Positions 26,560 to 34,936 of a stretch of DNA of 64,000 bases are shown here, in pieces. This DNA is from Gulosibacter hominis (lineage in GTDB: Bacteria; Actinomycetota; Actinomycetes; Actinomycetales; Microbacteriaceae). The stretch spans positions 1 through 64,000 of the forward strand of contig NZ_CAJGWQ010000009.1 in NCBI RefSeq assembly GCF_904842695.1, written 5' to 3'. The translations under genes and the position numbers were made by a program. A model generated the notes under the pieces. That model was not told the DNA's origin. It worked only from the letters and a program-made list of their open reading frames with translations, and searched no databases. The stretch's first letter is position 1; each line of letters begins with the position of its first letter.

Positions 26560-27223
26560 CGTCGGCCGCTTCGATCGTGTAGCCGACACCGGGTTTGGTG
26601 CGAATCACCCACGGCTCGCCAAGTTTGCGGCGTAGCGAGCTGATGGTGACCTTCACCGACTGCGTAAACGGGTTGGCGTTTTCATCCCACGCCTCTTCGA
26701 GGAGCGTTTCGGCACTGACCACGCGGCCAGGTTCACGCATCAGCGACTCGAGCACCGCGAACTCCTTGCGGCTGAGGCGAATATAGCGGCCGTCACGAGT
26801 GACCTCGTGGCGAAACGGGTCGAGCGTGACACCGGCGGCTTCATAACGGGTTGGTCGAGTCGTGAACTGGCGCCGAGCGAGCGCCCGCACCCGAGCCACG
26901 AGCTCGGCAAACTCAAAGGGCTTCGCCAGGTAATCATCCGCGCCGAGCTGGAACCCGTCGACTTTTTCCTGGGTGCGTCGGGCAGCCGTGACCATCAAAA
27001 TCGCCGGTCGCTGTTCGCGCAGATTCAAGAGCCGGCAAACCTCATCGCCGCTCATCCCGGGAATATCGCGGTCGAGCAACACGACCTCGTAGTCGTTGAC
27101 ATCGATGGCGGCAAGTGCATCCCGGCCATCGGCGACAGTGTCGGCCGAAATGGAGTGCAGTGCGAGTCCGTCGTGAATTGCCTCGGCGAGGTACGGTTCG
27201 TCTTCAACGATGAGTACGCGAAT
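26552..27223 (-). CDS. OmpR-family response regulator with ATT start
   Basis: A 223-residue regulator: receiver domain (acidic pocket VEDE at 7-9, phosphoacceptor Asp about 50 in LLDRDIPGMSG, Lys in LAKPF) and a C-terminal winged-helix DNA-binding domain (RLSRKEFAVLE, TISSLRRKLG, RTKPGVGYTIE). The family N-terminus M-RVLIVEDE is here encoded by ATT CGC GTA CTC with GGGAGG 4 bases upstream. No ATG, GTG or TTG occurs in frame between that point and codon 47, so a canonical start would remove the receiver core. ATT (or the adjacent ATC) is thus the likely initiator. Confidence 0.85.
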   Translation of the reverse strand: MRVLIVEDEPYLAEAIHDGLALHSISADTVADGRDALAAIDVNDYEVVLLDRDIPGMSGDEVCRLLNLREQRPAILMVTAARRTQEKVDGFQLGADDYLAKPFEFAELVARVRALARRQFTTRPTRYEAAGVTLDPFRHEVTRDGRYIRLSRKEFAVLESLMREPGRVVSAETLLEEAWDENANPFTQSVKVTISSLRRKLGEPWVIRTKPGVGYTIEAADDD

Positions 27224-27320
27224 GATTCCTCCCGGGGCTGGCTGCGGGCCGCTCAGATTGTGGCCAGTGGTCGCTAGCAGCCCCAGCGGTCGCTGACAGC
27301 CTCAGTTTGGCACGCAGTGG

Positions 27321-27349
27321 GTAAAAGAAACGTAAGTGTTTTCTTTTAC
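27321..27349. promoter_or_regulatory. Inverted repeat in the divergent promoter region
   Basis: Arms GTAAAAGAAA (27321-27330) and TTTCTTTTAC (27340-27349) are perfectly complementary with a 9-base spacer in AT-rich DNA between the response regulator and the lipoprotein gene. This is the best candidate binding site for the response regulator controlling both directions. Confidence 0.5.
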
Positions 27350-27447
27350 GCTGCCGCAACCCTCACCCGCGTGAACTGGGACATGTCCTGAACGGGCCGT
27401 CATCTTGACGCCCACAACATAATTCAGAAATCGAAGGGTATCTCACT

Positions 27448-27948
27448 ATGTTCCGCACACGCACTTCACGCACTGCTGTCACCGCGCTCATGATCGGTGC
27501 GAGCGCAATGCTCGCGCTCACCGGATGTTCGGCAAACGAACCCGAGCTGCAGCAGAATGAGGCCGCGAGCATGGAGCAGTGGCAGCACGACTTCGACCGC
27601 TGCCTGAAAGAGAACGGTCTCGACTCGGCGAACGCCGGCATTCCGGTCAACCCCGATGGCTCGCCCATCGAAACGAACGAGGACGGCGTCGACGTAGCGG
27701 CGGTGCTGCAGAACTGCGCCGACCAGGTGGGGCCGGCTCCGCAGAGCGCCGACTCGGTGACCGATGAGCAGCTGAACGAGCAGCTGCTCGCCTACGCGAA
27801 GTGCATGCGTGAAGCCGGCTATGACGTACCCGACCCGCAGGCGGATGCAAACGGTTTCGTCGTGCAGCAGAACGGCGGCCCCGAAGCCGACCCGGCTGAT
27901 GTTGAGCGCTGCAGCCAGCAGGCTGGTCTCATCAGCCAGGGCGAGTAG
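27448..27948 (+). CDS. Secreted lipoprotein linked to a MacB-type exporter
   Basis: A 166-residue protein with a signal peptide ending in lipobox LALTGC (Cys about 27). The mature part has four cysteines in a repeated pattern (DRCLKENG, LQNCADQ, AKCMREAGYDVPDP, ERCSQQAG), suggesting two disulfides. This type of small lipoprotein commonly precedes adaptor/MacB export genes in actinobacteria. GAAGGG lies 10 bases before the ATG. It is first in a four-gene operon; its role (sensor, binding partner) is unknown. Confidence 0.8.
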   Translation: MFRTRTSRTAVTALMIGASAMLALTGCSANEPELQQNEAASMEQWQHDFDRCLKENGLDSANAGIPVNPDGSPIETNEDGVDVAAVLQNCADQVGPAPQSADSVTDEQLNEQLLAYAKCMREAGYDVPDPQADANGFVVQQNGGPEADPADVERCSQQAGLISQGE

Positions 27949-27957
27949 GGGCTGTTG

Positions 27958-29013
27958 ATGCCAAAAAAGCGAATTGTTATCGCCGCAACCGCAGCGGTAG
28001 TTGCGATTGCGCTCGGTGTCACCGGCTTCACCCTGATGAACAACGCCAACACCGACGAATCAACAAACACCGTTTCACCGGCCGCCGAAACCGCCACCGT
28101 TACCAAAACCGACCTCGTTGAACGGGTCGAAACAAAAGGCACCCTCAATCACGGCAAAGCGGCCACCTACGGCACCCAGTTGACGGGCACCATCACTTCG
28201 CTAGCCGCGCCCGGAACCAAACTATCGGTCGGCACCGAGATGATGCGTGTGAATGAGCGTCCCGTGTTCACGATGCACGGCAAGGTGCCCGCCTGGCGGA
28301 ACTTTGAAGAGGGAATGTCAGACGGTCACGATGTGATGCAGCTTGAACAGAACCTGCAGGCGCTCGGCTACTTCGAAGACGAACCCGATGAGCACTATGG
28401 CTGGGCAACCGCATCCGCCGTCGCCCAGTGGCAAAAAGACAACGGATTCGAATGGAGCACCACGCTCGAACTTGGCCGGGTCGTGTTTGTCCCCGGTGAT
28501 GTGCAGGTGAGCGCACAGCAGGCCAAGGTCGGTGACGCGGCAAGCACCTCGGTGCTGGAAGTTACGGGCACGTCAAAGGTGGTGACCGCCGAAGTGCCTT
28601 CGAACATGCGCAGTCTGCTGCCGGTGGGAGCCAAGGTTGATGTGAAACTGCCCGATTCCACAACCACCCAGGCGGTTGTGGAATCGGTTGATCCGCCGGT
28701 TGAACAAGAAGACAAATCGGGGCAAAAAACTGTGAAGGTGCCGGTGCAGCTTTCGCTCACCGACCCGGCTGCCGCCGAGGCCTACGCTGATGTGACTGTC
28801 AATGTGGCGACCACCCGCACTATCGCCACCGGCGTGCTTGCGGTGCCGGTGCGGGCGCTGCTTGCCGAACCCGGCGGTAAATACGCTGTCGAGGTGATCA
28901 AAAACGGCGTGCCCACCCGCGTGCAGGTAGAGCTCGGTGCGTTTGCCGACGACCTTGTTGAGATCACCAGCGGCGATCTGCACGAGGGCGACAAAGTGGT
29001 GGTGGGCGAATGA
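27958..29013 (+). CDS. Efflux periplasmic-adaptor-like protein with peptidoglycan-binding domain
   Basis: A 351-residue protein anchored by one N-terminal helix (about 5-25). A peptidoglycan-binding domain 1 motif lies at about 115-165 (LEQNLQALGYFEDEP, ASAVAQWQKDNG), flanked by HlyD/MacA-like beta domains. ATG 27958 is preferred over the adjacent TTG at 27955; AGGGG lies upstream. It overlaps the ABC ATPase start by 4 bases. It likely links the exporter to the cell wall in this Gram-positive envelope. Confidence 0.87.
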   Translation: MPKKRIVIAATAAVVAIALGVTGFTLMNNANTDESTNTVSPAAETATVTKTDLVERVETKGTLNHGKAATYGTQLTGTITSLAAPGTKLSVGTEMMRVNERPVFTMHGKVPAWRNFEEGMSDGHDVMQLEQNLQALGYFEDEPDEHYGWATASAVAQWQKDNGFEWSTTLELGRVVFVPGDVQVSAQQAKVGDAASTSVLEVTGTSKVVTAEVPSNMRSLLPVGAKVDVKLPDSTTTQAVVESVDPPVEQEDKSGQKTVKVPVQLSLTDPAAAEAYADVTVNVATTRTIATGVLAVPVRALLAEPGGKYAVEVIKNGVPTRVQVELGAFADDLVEITSGDLHEGDKVVVGE

Positions 29014-29714
29014 GCCCCACCGACCCACTTTTGACGCTGAGCGGGGTGTCGCGAAAATACGGCTCGCCACCAACAACGGCGCTCGTCGACGTGAGTTTCA
29101 CCGTCGATGCCGGTGAAATGGTGGCGATCACCGGGCCGAGTGGTTCTGGTAAATCAACGCTGCTGAACCTCATCGGCACACTCGACCGGGCCAGCGAGGG
29201 CGAGATCACCATCGCCGGCCACCTTGTTTCGGAAGCGAGCGATGCAAAACTTTCGGCGCTGCGGGCGCACCTGATCGGTTTTGTTTTTCAGCAATATCAT
29301 CTCGAGGATGCGCAGACCGCCACCGATAACGTGGCCACGGGTCTGCTCTACACGGGTATGCCGCTAAAAGAGCGCCGTGAACGCGCGCGCAAAGCGCTGG
29401 AACGAGTGGGCCTGGGTGACCGTGCCGACCACACTCCGCGACAGCTTTCGGGTGGGCAGCGACAGCGCGTGGCGATTGCTCGCGCCGTTGTGGGTGACCC
29501 GCCGCTGCTGCTCGCCGATGAACCCACCGGCGCGCTCGACACCCGCTCTGGTGCCCAGGTGGTTGAGATTTTGAAAGACCTCAACCGCACCGGCACGACG
29601 GTGTTGGTGATCACTCACGACCGCGAACTGGCGGCCGGGTTTCGGCGACAGATCAGTATCCGCGACGGTGTGCTCGAGTCTGATATCCGCCAGCAGGAGG
29701 AAGGAGTCGCATGA
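29010..29714 (+). CDS. ABC transporter ATPase, MacB/LolD type
   Basis: A 234-residue ATPase with Walker [11 protein letters not shown]-loop FVFQQYHL, signature [16 protein letters not shown], Walker [13 protein letters not shown] and H-loop VITHDRE. This is the MacB/LolD subfamily that powers extrusion of peptides, drugs or lipoproteins. It overlaps the adaptor and the permease genes by 4 bases each, so the three are co-translated. Confidence 0.93.
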   Translation: MSPTDPLLTLSGVSRKYGSPPTTALVDVSFTVDAGEMVAITGPSGSGKSTLLNLIGTLDRASEGEITIAGHLVSEASDAKLSALRAHLIGFVFQQYHLEDAQTATDNVATGLLYTGMPLKERRERARKALERVGLGDRADHTPRQLSGGQRQRVAIARAVVGDPPLLLADEPTGALDTRSGAQVVEILKDLNRTGTTVLVITHDRELAAGFRRQISIRDGVLESDIRQQEEGVA

Positions 29715-30910
29715 CATTCGATCGGGAAGAATCTCGCTCACACCTTCGCCAGGATGATCTACTGCGCCTGGGCTGGCAGGGGTTGCGCGCGCATCCCGTG
29801 CGGGCAACGCTATCGGCGCTCGGAATTGCGATCGGTATTGCCGCGATGATTGCCGTGATCGGCATCTCGCTGTCGAGCCAGGCAAAAATTCAGGAGCGAC
29901 TGGCATCGCTGGGCACGAACCTGCTGACCGTAACGGCGGGCAAGACGTTCAGTGGCGAATCGACCAGGTTGCCGGCCGACTCGGCCGAGCGGCTCCACCG
30001 CATCGAGGGTGTGGAGCAGGTCGGTTGGGTGGCGAACCTGTCTGGTGTTGCTGCCTATCGCAGCAGCTATATCGACCCGGCAGCCACCAACAGCTTGACG
30101 GTGGCAGCAACCGACACCGGGCTGCTTTCGGCAACGTCAAGCGAGCTGCAAACCGGCAGTTGGTTCAACGACGCGACCGAGCAGTATCCGACCACGGTGC
30201 TCGGGGCAACCGCAGCCAAGCGGCTGGGCATTGTTTCGCCCGGTTCGATGGTGAATATTGACGGCCAGAACCACACGGTGCTGGGCATCCTGAAACCTTC
30301 GGCACTCGCGCCACAGCTTGATACTTCGGTGCTGGTTGGTGCGTCGCATGCCACTGAGCGCCTCGGATTCACCGGGTCGCCAACCACGCTCTACGAGCGT
30401 TCGACGGATGCGTCGGTTGAGTCGGTGCGGGAACTCATCCCGGCAACTATTAATCCGAAATCACCCAACGAGGTGAGTGTCAGCCGGCCATCCGACACGC
30501 TCGCGGCACAGCACGCCATTGACACGGCCTTCACCGGGCTGCTGGTGGGTGTGGGGTCGATTGCGTTGCTGGTGGGCGGTATCGGCGTGGCAAACACCAT
30601 GGTGATTACCGTGCTTGAGCGGCGGCGTGAAATCGGTTTGCGCCGGGCACTGGGGGCGACGCGCGCGCATGTGCGCAAGCAGTTTTTGGTTGAGGCGGTG
30701 ATGCTCGCGACCTATGGCGGGCTTGCCGGGCTCGTGCTGGGTGTGGGCTGTACTGTCGCGGTGTCGTTGCTCAACGGTTGGACGCCCACTGTGCCGCCGT
30801 TGATTGCGCTGCTGGGTGTGGCGGTGACCATCGTTGTGGGTGCTGTTGCCGGGATGCTCCCCGCGATGAAGGCGGCGCAGGTGTCGCCGACTGAGGCGCT
30901 TGCTGCTTAG
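29711..30910 (+). CDS. ABC transporter permease, MacB/FtsX type
   Basis: A 399-residue permease: N-terminal helix (about 35-60) after the MacB-like RAHPVRATLSALGIAIGIAAM, a large extracytoplasmic domain (about 65-270), and three C-terminal helices within the FtsX domain (VANTMVITVLERRREIGLRRALGA). It forms the transmembrane half of the exporter with the ATPase at 29010. The operon ends here; a 76-bp palindromic element follows 34 bases later. Confidence 0.92.
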   Translation: MTFDREESRSHLRQDDLLRLGWQGLRAHPVRATLSALGIAIGIAAMIAVIGISLSSQAKIQERLASLGTNLLTVTAGKTFSGESTRLPADSAERLHRIEGVEQVGWVANLSGVAAYRSSYIDPAATNSLTVAATDTGLLSATSSELQTGSWFNDATEQYPTTVLGATAAKRLGIVSPGSMVNIDGQNHTVLGILKPSALAPQLDTSVLVGASHATERLGFTGSPTTLYERSTDASVESVRELIPATINPKSPNEVSVSRPSDTLAAQHAIDTAFTGLLVGVGSIALLVGGIGVANTMVITVLERRREIGLRRALGATRAHVRKQFLVEAVMLATYGGLAGLVLGVGCTVAVSLLNGWTPTVPPLIALLGVAVTIVVGAVAGMLPAMKAAQVSPTEALAA

Positions 30911-30944
30911 TGCCTGCGAATGCTTGCCTCGCACGTGAGCGGTG

Positions 30945-31020
30945 GTGAGTTCAGCGGAAGATTTCCGGCCCAGGATGGCTGAGCGCGCATCGAAGGCACG
31001 AAATCTTCCGCTGAACTCAC
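30945..31020. repeat. 76-bp palindromic element, copy 1 (E1)
   Basis: Terminal 20-bp arms GTGAGTTCAGCGGAAGATTT and its exact complement at 31001-31020. The interior has the conserved CAGGATG block. Read from the first base it is open for 25 codons (begins VSSAED, ends NLPLNS). It lies between the MacB permease stop and the tRNA operon terminator. Other copies are at 46446, 47476 and 50366. Confidence 0.9.
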
Positions 31021-31052
31021 GGTGGCAGTGCGGTGGCGGCTCGGAAAACTCA

Positions 31053-31076
31053 AAACCCCCGGATCTCCGGGGGTTT
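31053..31076 (-). terminator. Terminator of the tRNA operon
   Basis: Arms AAACCCCCGG and CCGGGGGTTT with a 4-base loop, followed on the minus strand by TTGAGTTTTCC. It lies just after tRNA-Phe. Confidence 0.8.
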
Positions 31077-31079
31077 CAG

Positions 31080-31152
31080 TGGCTCCGACCGGCGTCGATC
31101 CGGTGACCTTTCGATTTTCAGTCGAACGCTCTACCAACTGAGCTACAGAGCC
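31080..31152 (-). tRNA. tRNA-Phe (GAA)
   Basis: On the reverse strand the acceptor GGCTCTG pairs with CGGAGCC, the D arm contains AGCTCAGTTGGTAGAGC, the anticodon stem TTCGA/TCGAA encloses CTGAAAA (anticodon GAA), and the T loop reads GGATCGACGCC. CCA is not encoded. It is last in a Glu-Asp-Phe cluster. Confidence 0.95.
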
Positions 31153-31203
31153 GAGGCACTTGCGTGTCTCAAGTGGAACGCCCTCCGAAGAGGGCGTCAC
31201 TCG

Positions 31204-31277
31204 CGACCCTGACGGGACTTGAACCCGCGACCTCCGCCGTGACAGGGCGGCACGCTAACCAACTGCGCTACAGGGCC
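31204..31277 (-). tRNA. tRNA-Asp (GTC)
   Basis: Acceptor GGCCCTG/CAGGGTC, anticodon stem CCGCC/GGCGG around CTGTCAC (anticodon GTC), T arm CGCGGGTTCAAGTCCCG. CCA is not encoded. It is the middle gene of the tRNA cluster. Confidence 0.95.
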
Positions 31278-31333
31278 TCATATTTATTTTTACTGACGGT
31301 CTAGCATAACAGGTCTTGCGACAGCTGTCGCGG

Positions 31334-31406
31334 TGACCCCAACGGGATTCGAACCCGTGTTGCCGGCGTGAAAGGCCAGTGTCCTAGGCCACTAGACGAT
31401 GGGGCC
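31334..31406 (-). tRNA. tRNA-Glu (TTC)
   Basis: Acceptor GGCCCCA/TGGGGTC, anticodon stem CTGGC/GCCGG (one G-T pair) around CTTTCAC (anticodon TTC), T arm ACGGGTTCGAATCCCGT. CCA is not encoded. It is first in the minus-strand tRNA cluster. Confidence 0.95.
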
Positions 31407-31693
31407 GAGGCCCTGTCCATGCGGACCGCCGAGGTAAGAGCTTAGAACACATTCAGCACATTGTGCAAGTCGAGTCGTGTCGGTACGGCGCGTCATGGCT
31501 AATTACCTGCATCGCAGGGGTTACATTCGGCGCGCAGGAACACTACTGTGGCCAGTGTGGCATTTGTTACATTTGTGCAACACGTGGCAGATGTGTCGAA
31601 TGTGAACTACTAAAGATGGCCTCGACCCCGGGCTTCGACCCGAGGCTTGGGACCCGAGGCTTGGATCCGAAGTTGAAGAACCGAAAGGAACGC
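31407..31693 (+). promoter_or_regulatory. Long upstream region of the M23 peptidase gene
   Basis: This region is less GC-rich than its surroundings and not coding, although the frame of the peptidase stays open through it. It contains two direct repeats GTTACATT (31520-31527 and 31566-31573, 46 bp apart), reminiscent of MtrA-type boxes upstream of cell-wall hydrolase genes, and a 13-bp tandem repeat ACCCGAGGCTTGG near 31640. The core promoter is not clear. Confidence 0.4.
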
Positions 31694-33055
31694 ATGCGCG
31701 CCAAGTACGCCGCGACATTCCGTCGAACGTTCGCCGCAGCGGCGATGACCGGCGCGCTCGTGCTGGCCGGGATGCACTTTGGTTCGAGTCCCAGCGCGCT
31801 CGCCAAATCGCTCGACGAGTACGCAACCTGGGATGACGTCGTCGCCGCACAGGGTGATGTCGACCGGCAAAACAAGCTCATCGATGAGATCCACGTCGAA
31901 ATCAAGGAGCTCAAGGGTCAGGTGGCCGAGGCTGAGCAGGTGGCCCAAGAGAAAGGCAACCTCTACAGTCAGGCGCAGCAGGCCGCCAACGAAGCGGCGG
32001 GGCAGCAGTACACGCTCGAGCAACAAGCGAATGATGCCGCAAATCGAGCATCCGAGGCTGAAACTGAAGCGGGCTCGATGACGGCCGCAATGGCAAACCG
32101 GGTTTCAAACGATCCCACCCTGCAATTGCTTGCCCAGCCCGAACAAGCTGATGATTTTTTGAAGAGCATGTCGACGCTGTCAAAGCTCGGCAGCCACAGC
32201 GGCACCGTTTATGAATCGGCCGTGATCGAGCGCAATAATGCCGACCAGCTGAACGAGCAGGCGAAGGTGGCGCTTGAAGAGCGTCAGCGGCTTGAGTCCG
32301 AGGCGCAGACCGCATACCGCGAGGCACAGCAGGCGCAGGCTGAGGCGCAGAAGGCACGCGACCACGCCCTCGAGCGCGGTGCCGAGCTCGAGGCGATGCT
32401 GGCGCCGCTTGAAGAGCGCCGTGATGTCGTAGAAGCCGACTATCGCGAGGGTGAGCGACTGCGCGAAATTGAGCGTAAACGCATCGAAGAGCAGCGTCGT
32501 CGTGAAGAGGAAGAGCGTCGCCGGCGGGCAGAGGAAGAGCGCGCGGCTGCGGCCGCAGCTGCCGCGAGTAGCCCGGCTCCCAGTGCGCCGAGCGGTGGCG
32601 GTGGTGGCGGCGGCGGAGCACAGTCGTCATCAGGCATCAGCGGCCCGATCGGTGCCGGCGCCTGGGTGAGCGACCCGTTCGGTTACCGCCTGCATCCGGT
32701 CTATGGCACCTGGCGACTGCACGCGGGGCTTGACCTCGTGGTGAACGGTACCTGCGGTACGCCGCTCTACGCCGTCACCTCGGGCACCGTAACCTACGCG
32801 GGATGGACCGACGGCTATGGAAACATGGTCGACTTCACCTCGGATGATGGCGTTAACACCTTCCGCTACGCACACATCATGCCGGGCGGTATTGCGGTCG
32901 GCTGGGGCGAGCACGTCTCGACCGGTCAGGTCATCGCCTATGCGGGTACGACCGGGCCGTCAACAGGCTGCCACCTGCACATCGAGATCACCGAGTACGG
33001 GAACCTGGTTGATCCACAGCCCTGGTTTGCCGCTCGCGGAATCTACTACTACTAG
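31694..33055 (+). CDS. Secreted M23 family peptidoglycan endopeptidase with coiled coil
   Basis: A 453-residue protein. The signal peptide (1-38, cleavage after SALAKS region) is followed by a long coiled coil (about 45-300, with a run of Arg/Glu repeats near 255-295), an Ala/Pro/Gly linker and a C-terminal LytM/M23 domain (about 320-453). Zn ligands and catalytic residues are present: HAGLD, RYAHIMPG and HLHIE. It is the architecture of the NlpC/RipA-like or EnvC-like wall hydrolases controlled through coiled coils. The ATG at 31694 follows AAAGGAA at good spacing. Confidence 0.92.
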   Translation: MRAKYAATFRRTFAAAAMTGALVLAGMHFGSSPSALAKSLDEYATWDDVVAAQGDVDRQNKLIDEIHVEIKELKGQVAEAEQVAQEKGNLYSQAQQAANEAAGQQYTLEQQANDAANRASEAETEAGSMTAAMANRVSNDPTLQLLAQPEQADDFLKSMSTLSKLGSHSGTVYESAVIERNNADQLNEQAKVALEERQRLESEAQTAYREAQQAQAEAQKARDHALERGAELEAMLAPLEERRDVVEADYREGERLREIERKRIEEQRRREEEERRRRAEEERAAAAAAAASSPAPSAPSGGGGGGGGAQSSSGISGPIGAGAWVSDPFGYRLHPVYGTWRLHAGLDLVVNGTCGTPLYAVTSGTVTYAGWTDGYGNMVDFTSDDGVNTFRYAHIMPGGIAVGWGEHVSTGQVIAYAGTTGPSTGCHLHIEITEYGNLVDPQPWFAARGIYYY

Positions 33056-33145
33056 TTACTACTACTGGGCACCTGCGCCTGCGGTGCCTCGCGACAGGAT
33101 GCGTTGCGGCGCAGGCGGGTGCAAAAACTCCGCTCCCGGTGTTGA

Positions 33146-33193
33146 GACGCTGAGGGCCGAGTCACCGTAATGGTGCTCGGCCCTCAGTGCGTC
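33146..33193. terminator. Bidirectional terminator
   Basis: A long hairpin between convergent genes: GACGCTGAGGGCCGAG pairs with CTCGGCCCTCAGTGCGTC with one bulge, and CACC/GGTG extends the stem to a 4-base loop. Confidence 0.75.
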
Positions 33194-33224
33194 AGGCAGT
33201 CATTGGATCACTGCCGAAGCTGCG

Positions 33225-33713
33225 TTATTTGGCGGGCTGGTACGCGGCGAGCGACTTTTCAATGATCTGCTCGGCTTCGGCGGCGTTGCCCCACGAGTCG
33301 ACCTTGACCCACTTGCCGGGCTCAAGGTCTTTGTAGTGCTCGAAGAAGTGCTTGAGCTGGTTGCGGATGTCTTCCGGTGCATCCTCGAGGTCTTGGATGT
33401 GGGCAAAACGCGGATCTTTGGCGGGCACGCACAGCACCTTGTCGTCGCCGCCAGCCTCGTCTGACATGTGGAGCACCCCGACCGGGCGCACCTTTAGACC
33501 AACCCCGGGGAACACCGGGTATTCGAGGATCACGAGGGCGTCGAGCGGGTCGCCATCGTCGGCGAGAGTGTTTTCGAAGTACCCGTAGTCGACGGGATAA
33601 ACAAACGGCGTGAACAGTACGCGGTCGAGGTAGACCCGACCGGTTTCGTGGTCGACCTCATATTTGTTGTGGCTGCCGCGGGGGATTTCAATGACAACGT
33701 CGTATGCGCCCAT
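33225..33713 (-). CDS. ppa: Inorganic pyrophosphatase
   Basis: A 162-residue family I soluble pyrophosphatase hydrolysing PPi to phosphate. It has [21 protein letters not shown] and the metal-binding signature DGDPLDALV, plus AKDPRF. The length is normal for actinobacteria. AAGGAG lies 6 bases before the ATG. It is divergent from tilS. Confidence 0.96.
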   Translation of the reverse strand: MGAYDVVIEIPRGSHNKYEVDHETGRVYLDRVLFTPFVYPVDYGYFENTLADDGDPLDALVILEYPVFPGVGLKVRPVGVLHMSDEAGGDDKVLCVPAKDPRFAHIQDLEDAPEDIRNQLKHFFEHYKDLEPGKWVKVDSWGNAAEAEQIIEKSLAAYQPAK

Positions 33714-33854
33714 CGGTACTCCTTGGAAATAGAACGAATGCTTGCGTTTAGGCTACCGCGCGCAATTGCCGGGTGGCTGCAGTGGCTACCCGAACTGCGC
33801 AAAAACTCGGCGATCCATCCTGCAATAGATACTGCATGTCCAACGCGGGCACAG

Positions 33855-33860
33855 TAGGCT
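33855..33860 (+). promoter_or_regulatory. -10 box for leaderless tilS mRNA
   Basis: TAGGCT is followed by 6 bases and the GTG start of tilS; no Shine-Dalgarno site. Confidence 0.55.
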
Positions 33861-33866
33861 GGCAGC

Positions 33867-34901
33867 GTGTCAGTTCGTCCCCGTCTCACCCCTCCAGTAG
33901 CGGATGCTCGCCGCGCGGTTCGTAATGCGCTGCGGGGCGTCGCCAGCGAGGGCGATCTCGTGCTTGTTGCGCTATCAGGTGGCGCCGATTCGCTCGCGCT
34001 TGCCGCTGCGGCAGCGTTCGAATGTCCGCGAGCCGGTTTGCGGGTGGGGAGTGTGATCGTTGACCACCAGCTGCAGGAGGGTTCGGCCGAGCAGGCTGAA
34101 CGCGCCGCCCAGCAGTCGCGTGAACTCGGGCTTGACCCAGTAATTATTGAGCGGGTCGAGGTCGTTGATGACGGGGCGGGGCCCGAAGCGTCGGCTCGCG
34201 CGGCGCGTTATGGCGCGATTGAGCGAGTTTGTAAGCGGGTGGATGCAAAGTATGTGCTGCTTGGCCACACGCTCGACGATCAGGCCGAAACCGTGCTCCT
34301 TGGCCTGGCTCGAGGCTCGGGCGGTAAATCACTGCACGGCATGGCAGCGGTGAATGGCAATCTTGTGCGGCCGCTGCTCGGGATGCGCCGCAGCGAAACC
34401 GAGCAGGCCTGCGCGGATCAGGGACTGGAGCCGTGGCAGGATCCGCAGAATGACGATGAGCGATTCCGGCGGGTGCGGATTCGTAAAACCGTGATGCCGA
34501 TGCTCGAGGCCGAGCTGGGTCCGGGAATTGCCGAGGCGCTCGCGCGTACCGCGACGACGCTGCGAGAGGATGCCGAAACTCTGGATGCACTGGCAGCCGA
34601 GTGGGCGCGGGAAATCGTTGATGTGGATGCTGAGGGGCGGATTACGCTCGACGTCGGCGGTCTGGTAACCCAACCGGCCGCGCTGCGGCAACGTATTTGC
34701 CGACTGGTTGCCGAGCAGGGCTTTGGCGTGTCGCTGAGCCGGGCGCACACGATGGCTGTGGCTGCGCTTGCCACCGAGTGGCGCGGGCAGGGGCCGATCG
34801 ATCTGCCGGGCATTCGCGTTGAGCGCTCGGCCGGACAGCTCTTTTTTGGGGCCGTGCGCTCTGACGGCGCCGACCACGAGGCATCCGAAACCGAGAATTG
34901 A
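33867..34901 (+). CDS. tilS: tRNA(Ile)-lysidine synthase
   Basis: A 344-residue enzyme that modifies C34 of tRNA-Ile(CAU) to lysidine, essential for AUA decoding. The PP-loop SGGADSLAL (about 34-42) and GHTLDDQAETVLL define the N-terminal ATP pyrophosphatase domain; helical and substrate-binding parts follow. GTG start, probably leaderless. hpt begins 35 bases after its stop, the usual tilS-hpt-ftsH order. Confidence 0.94.
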   Translation: MSVRPRLTPPVADARRAVRNALRGVASEGDLVLVALSGGADSLALAAAAAFECPRAGLRVGSVIVDHQLQEGSAEQAERAAQQSRELGLDPVIIERVEVVDDGAGPEASARAARYGAIERVCKRVDAKYVLLGHTLDDQAETVLLGLARGSGGKSLHGMAAVNGNLVRPLLGMRRSETEQACADQGLEPWQDPQNDDERFRRVRIRKTVMPMLEAELGPGIAEALARTATTLREDAETLDALAAEWAREIVDVDAEGRITLDVGGLVTQPAALRQRICRLVAEQGFGVSLSRAHTMAVAALATEWRGQGPIDLPGIRVERSAGQLFFGAVRSDGADHEASETEN

Positions 34902-34936
34902 GCCATCACCACCGAAGCGACTGAGAAAGGTCAGGC

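Noticed and set aside
30911-31200. Open frame on the minus strand through element E1 and tRNA-Phe
   Set aside because: It includes the tRNA and terminator, so it is not a protein gene.
31463-31693. Upstream extension of the M23 peptidase with Cys-rich MQVESCRYG start
   Set aside because: The good RBS and signal peptide begin at 31694, and the extension contains tandem repeats.
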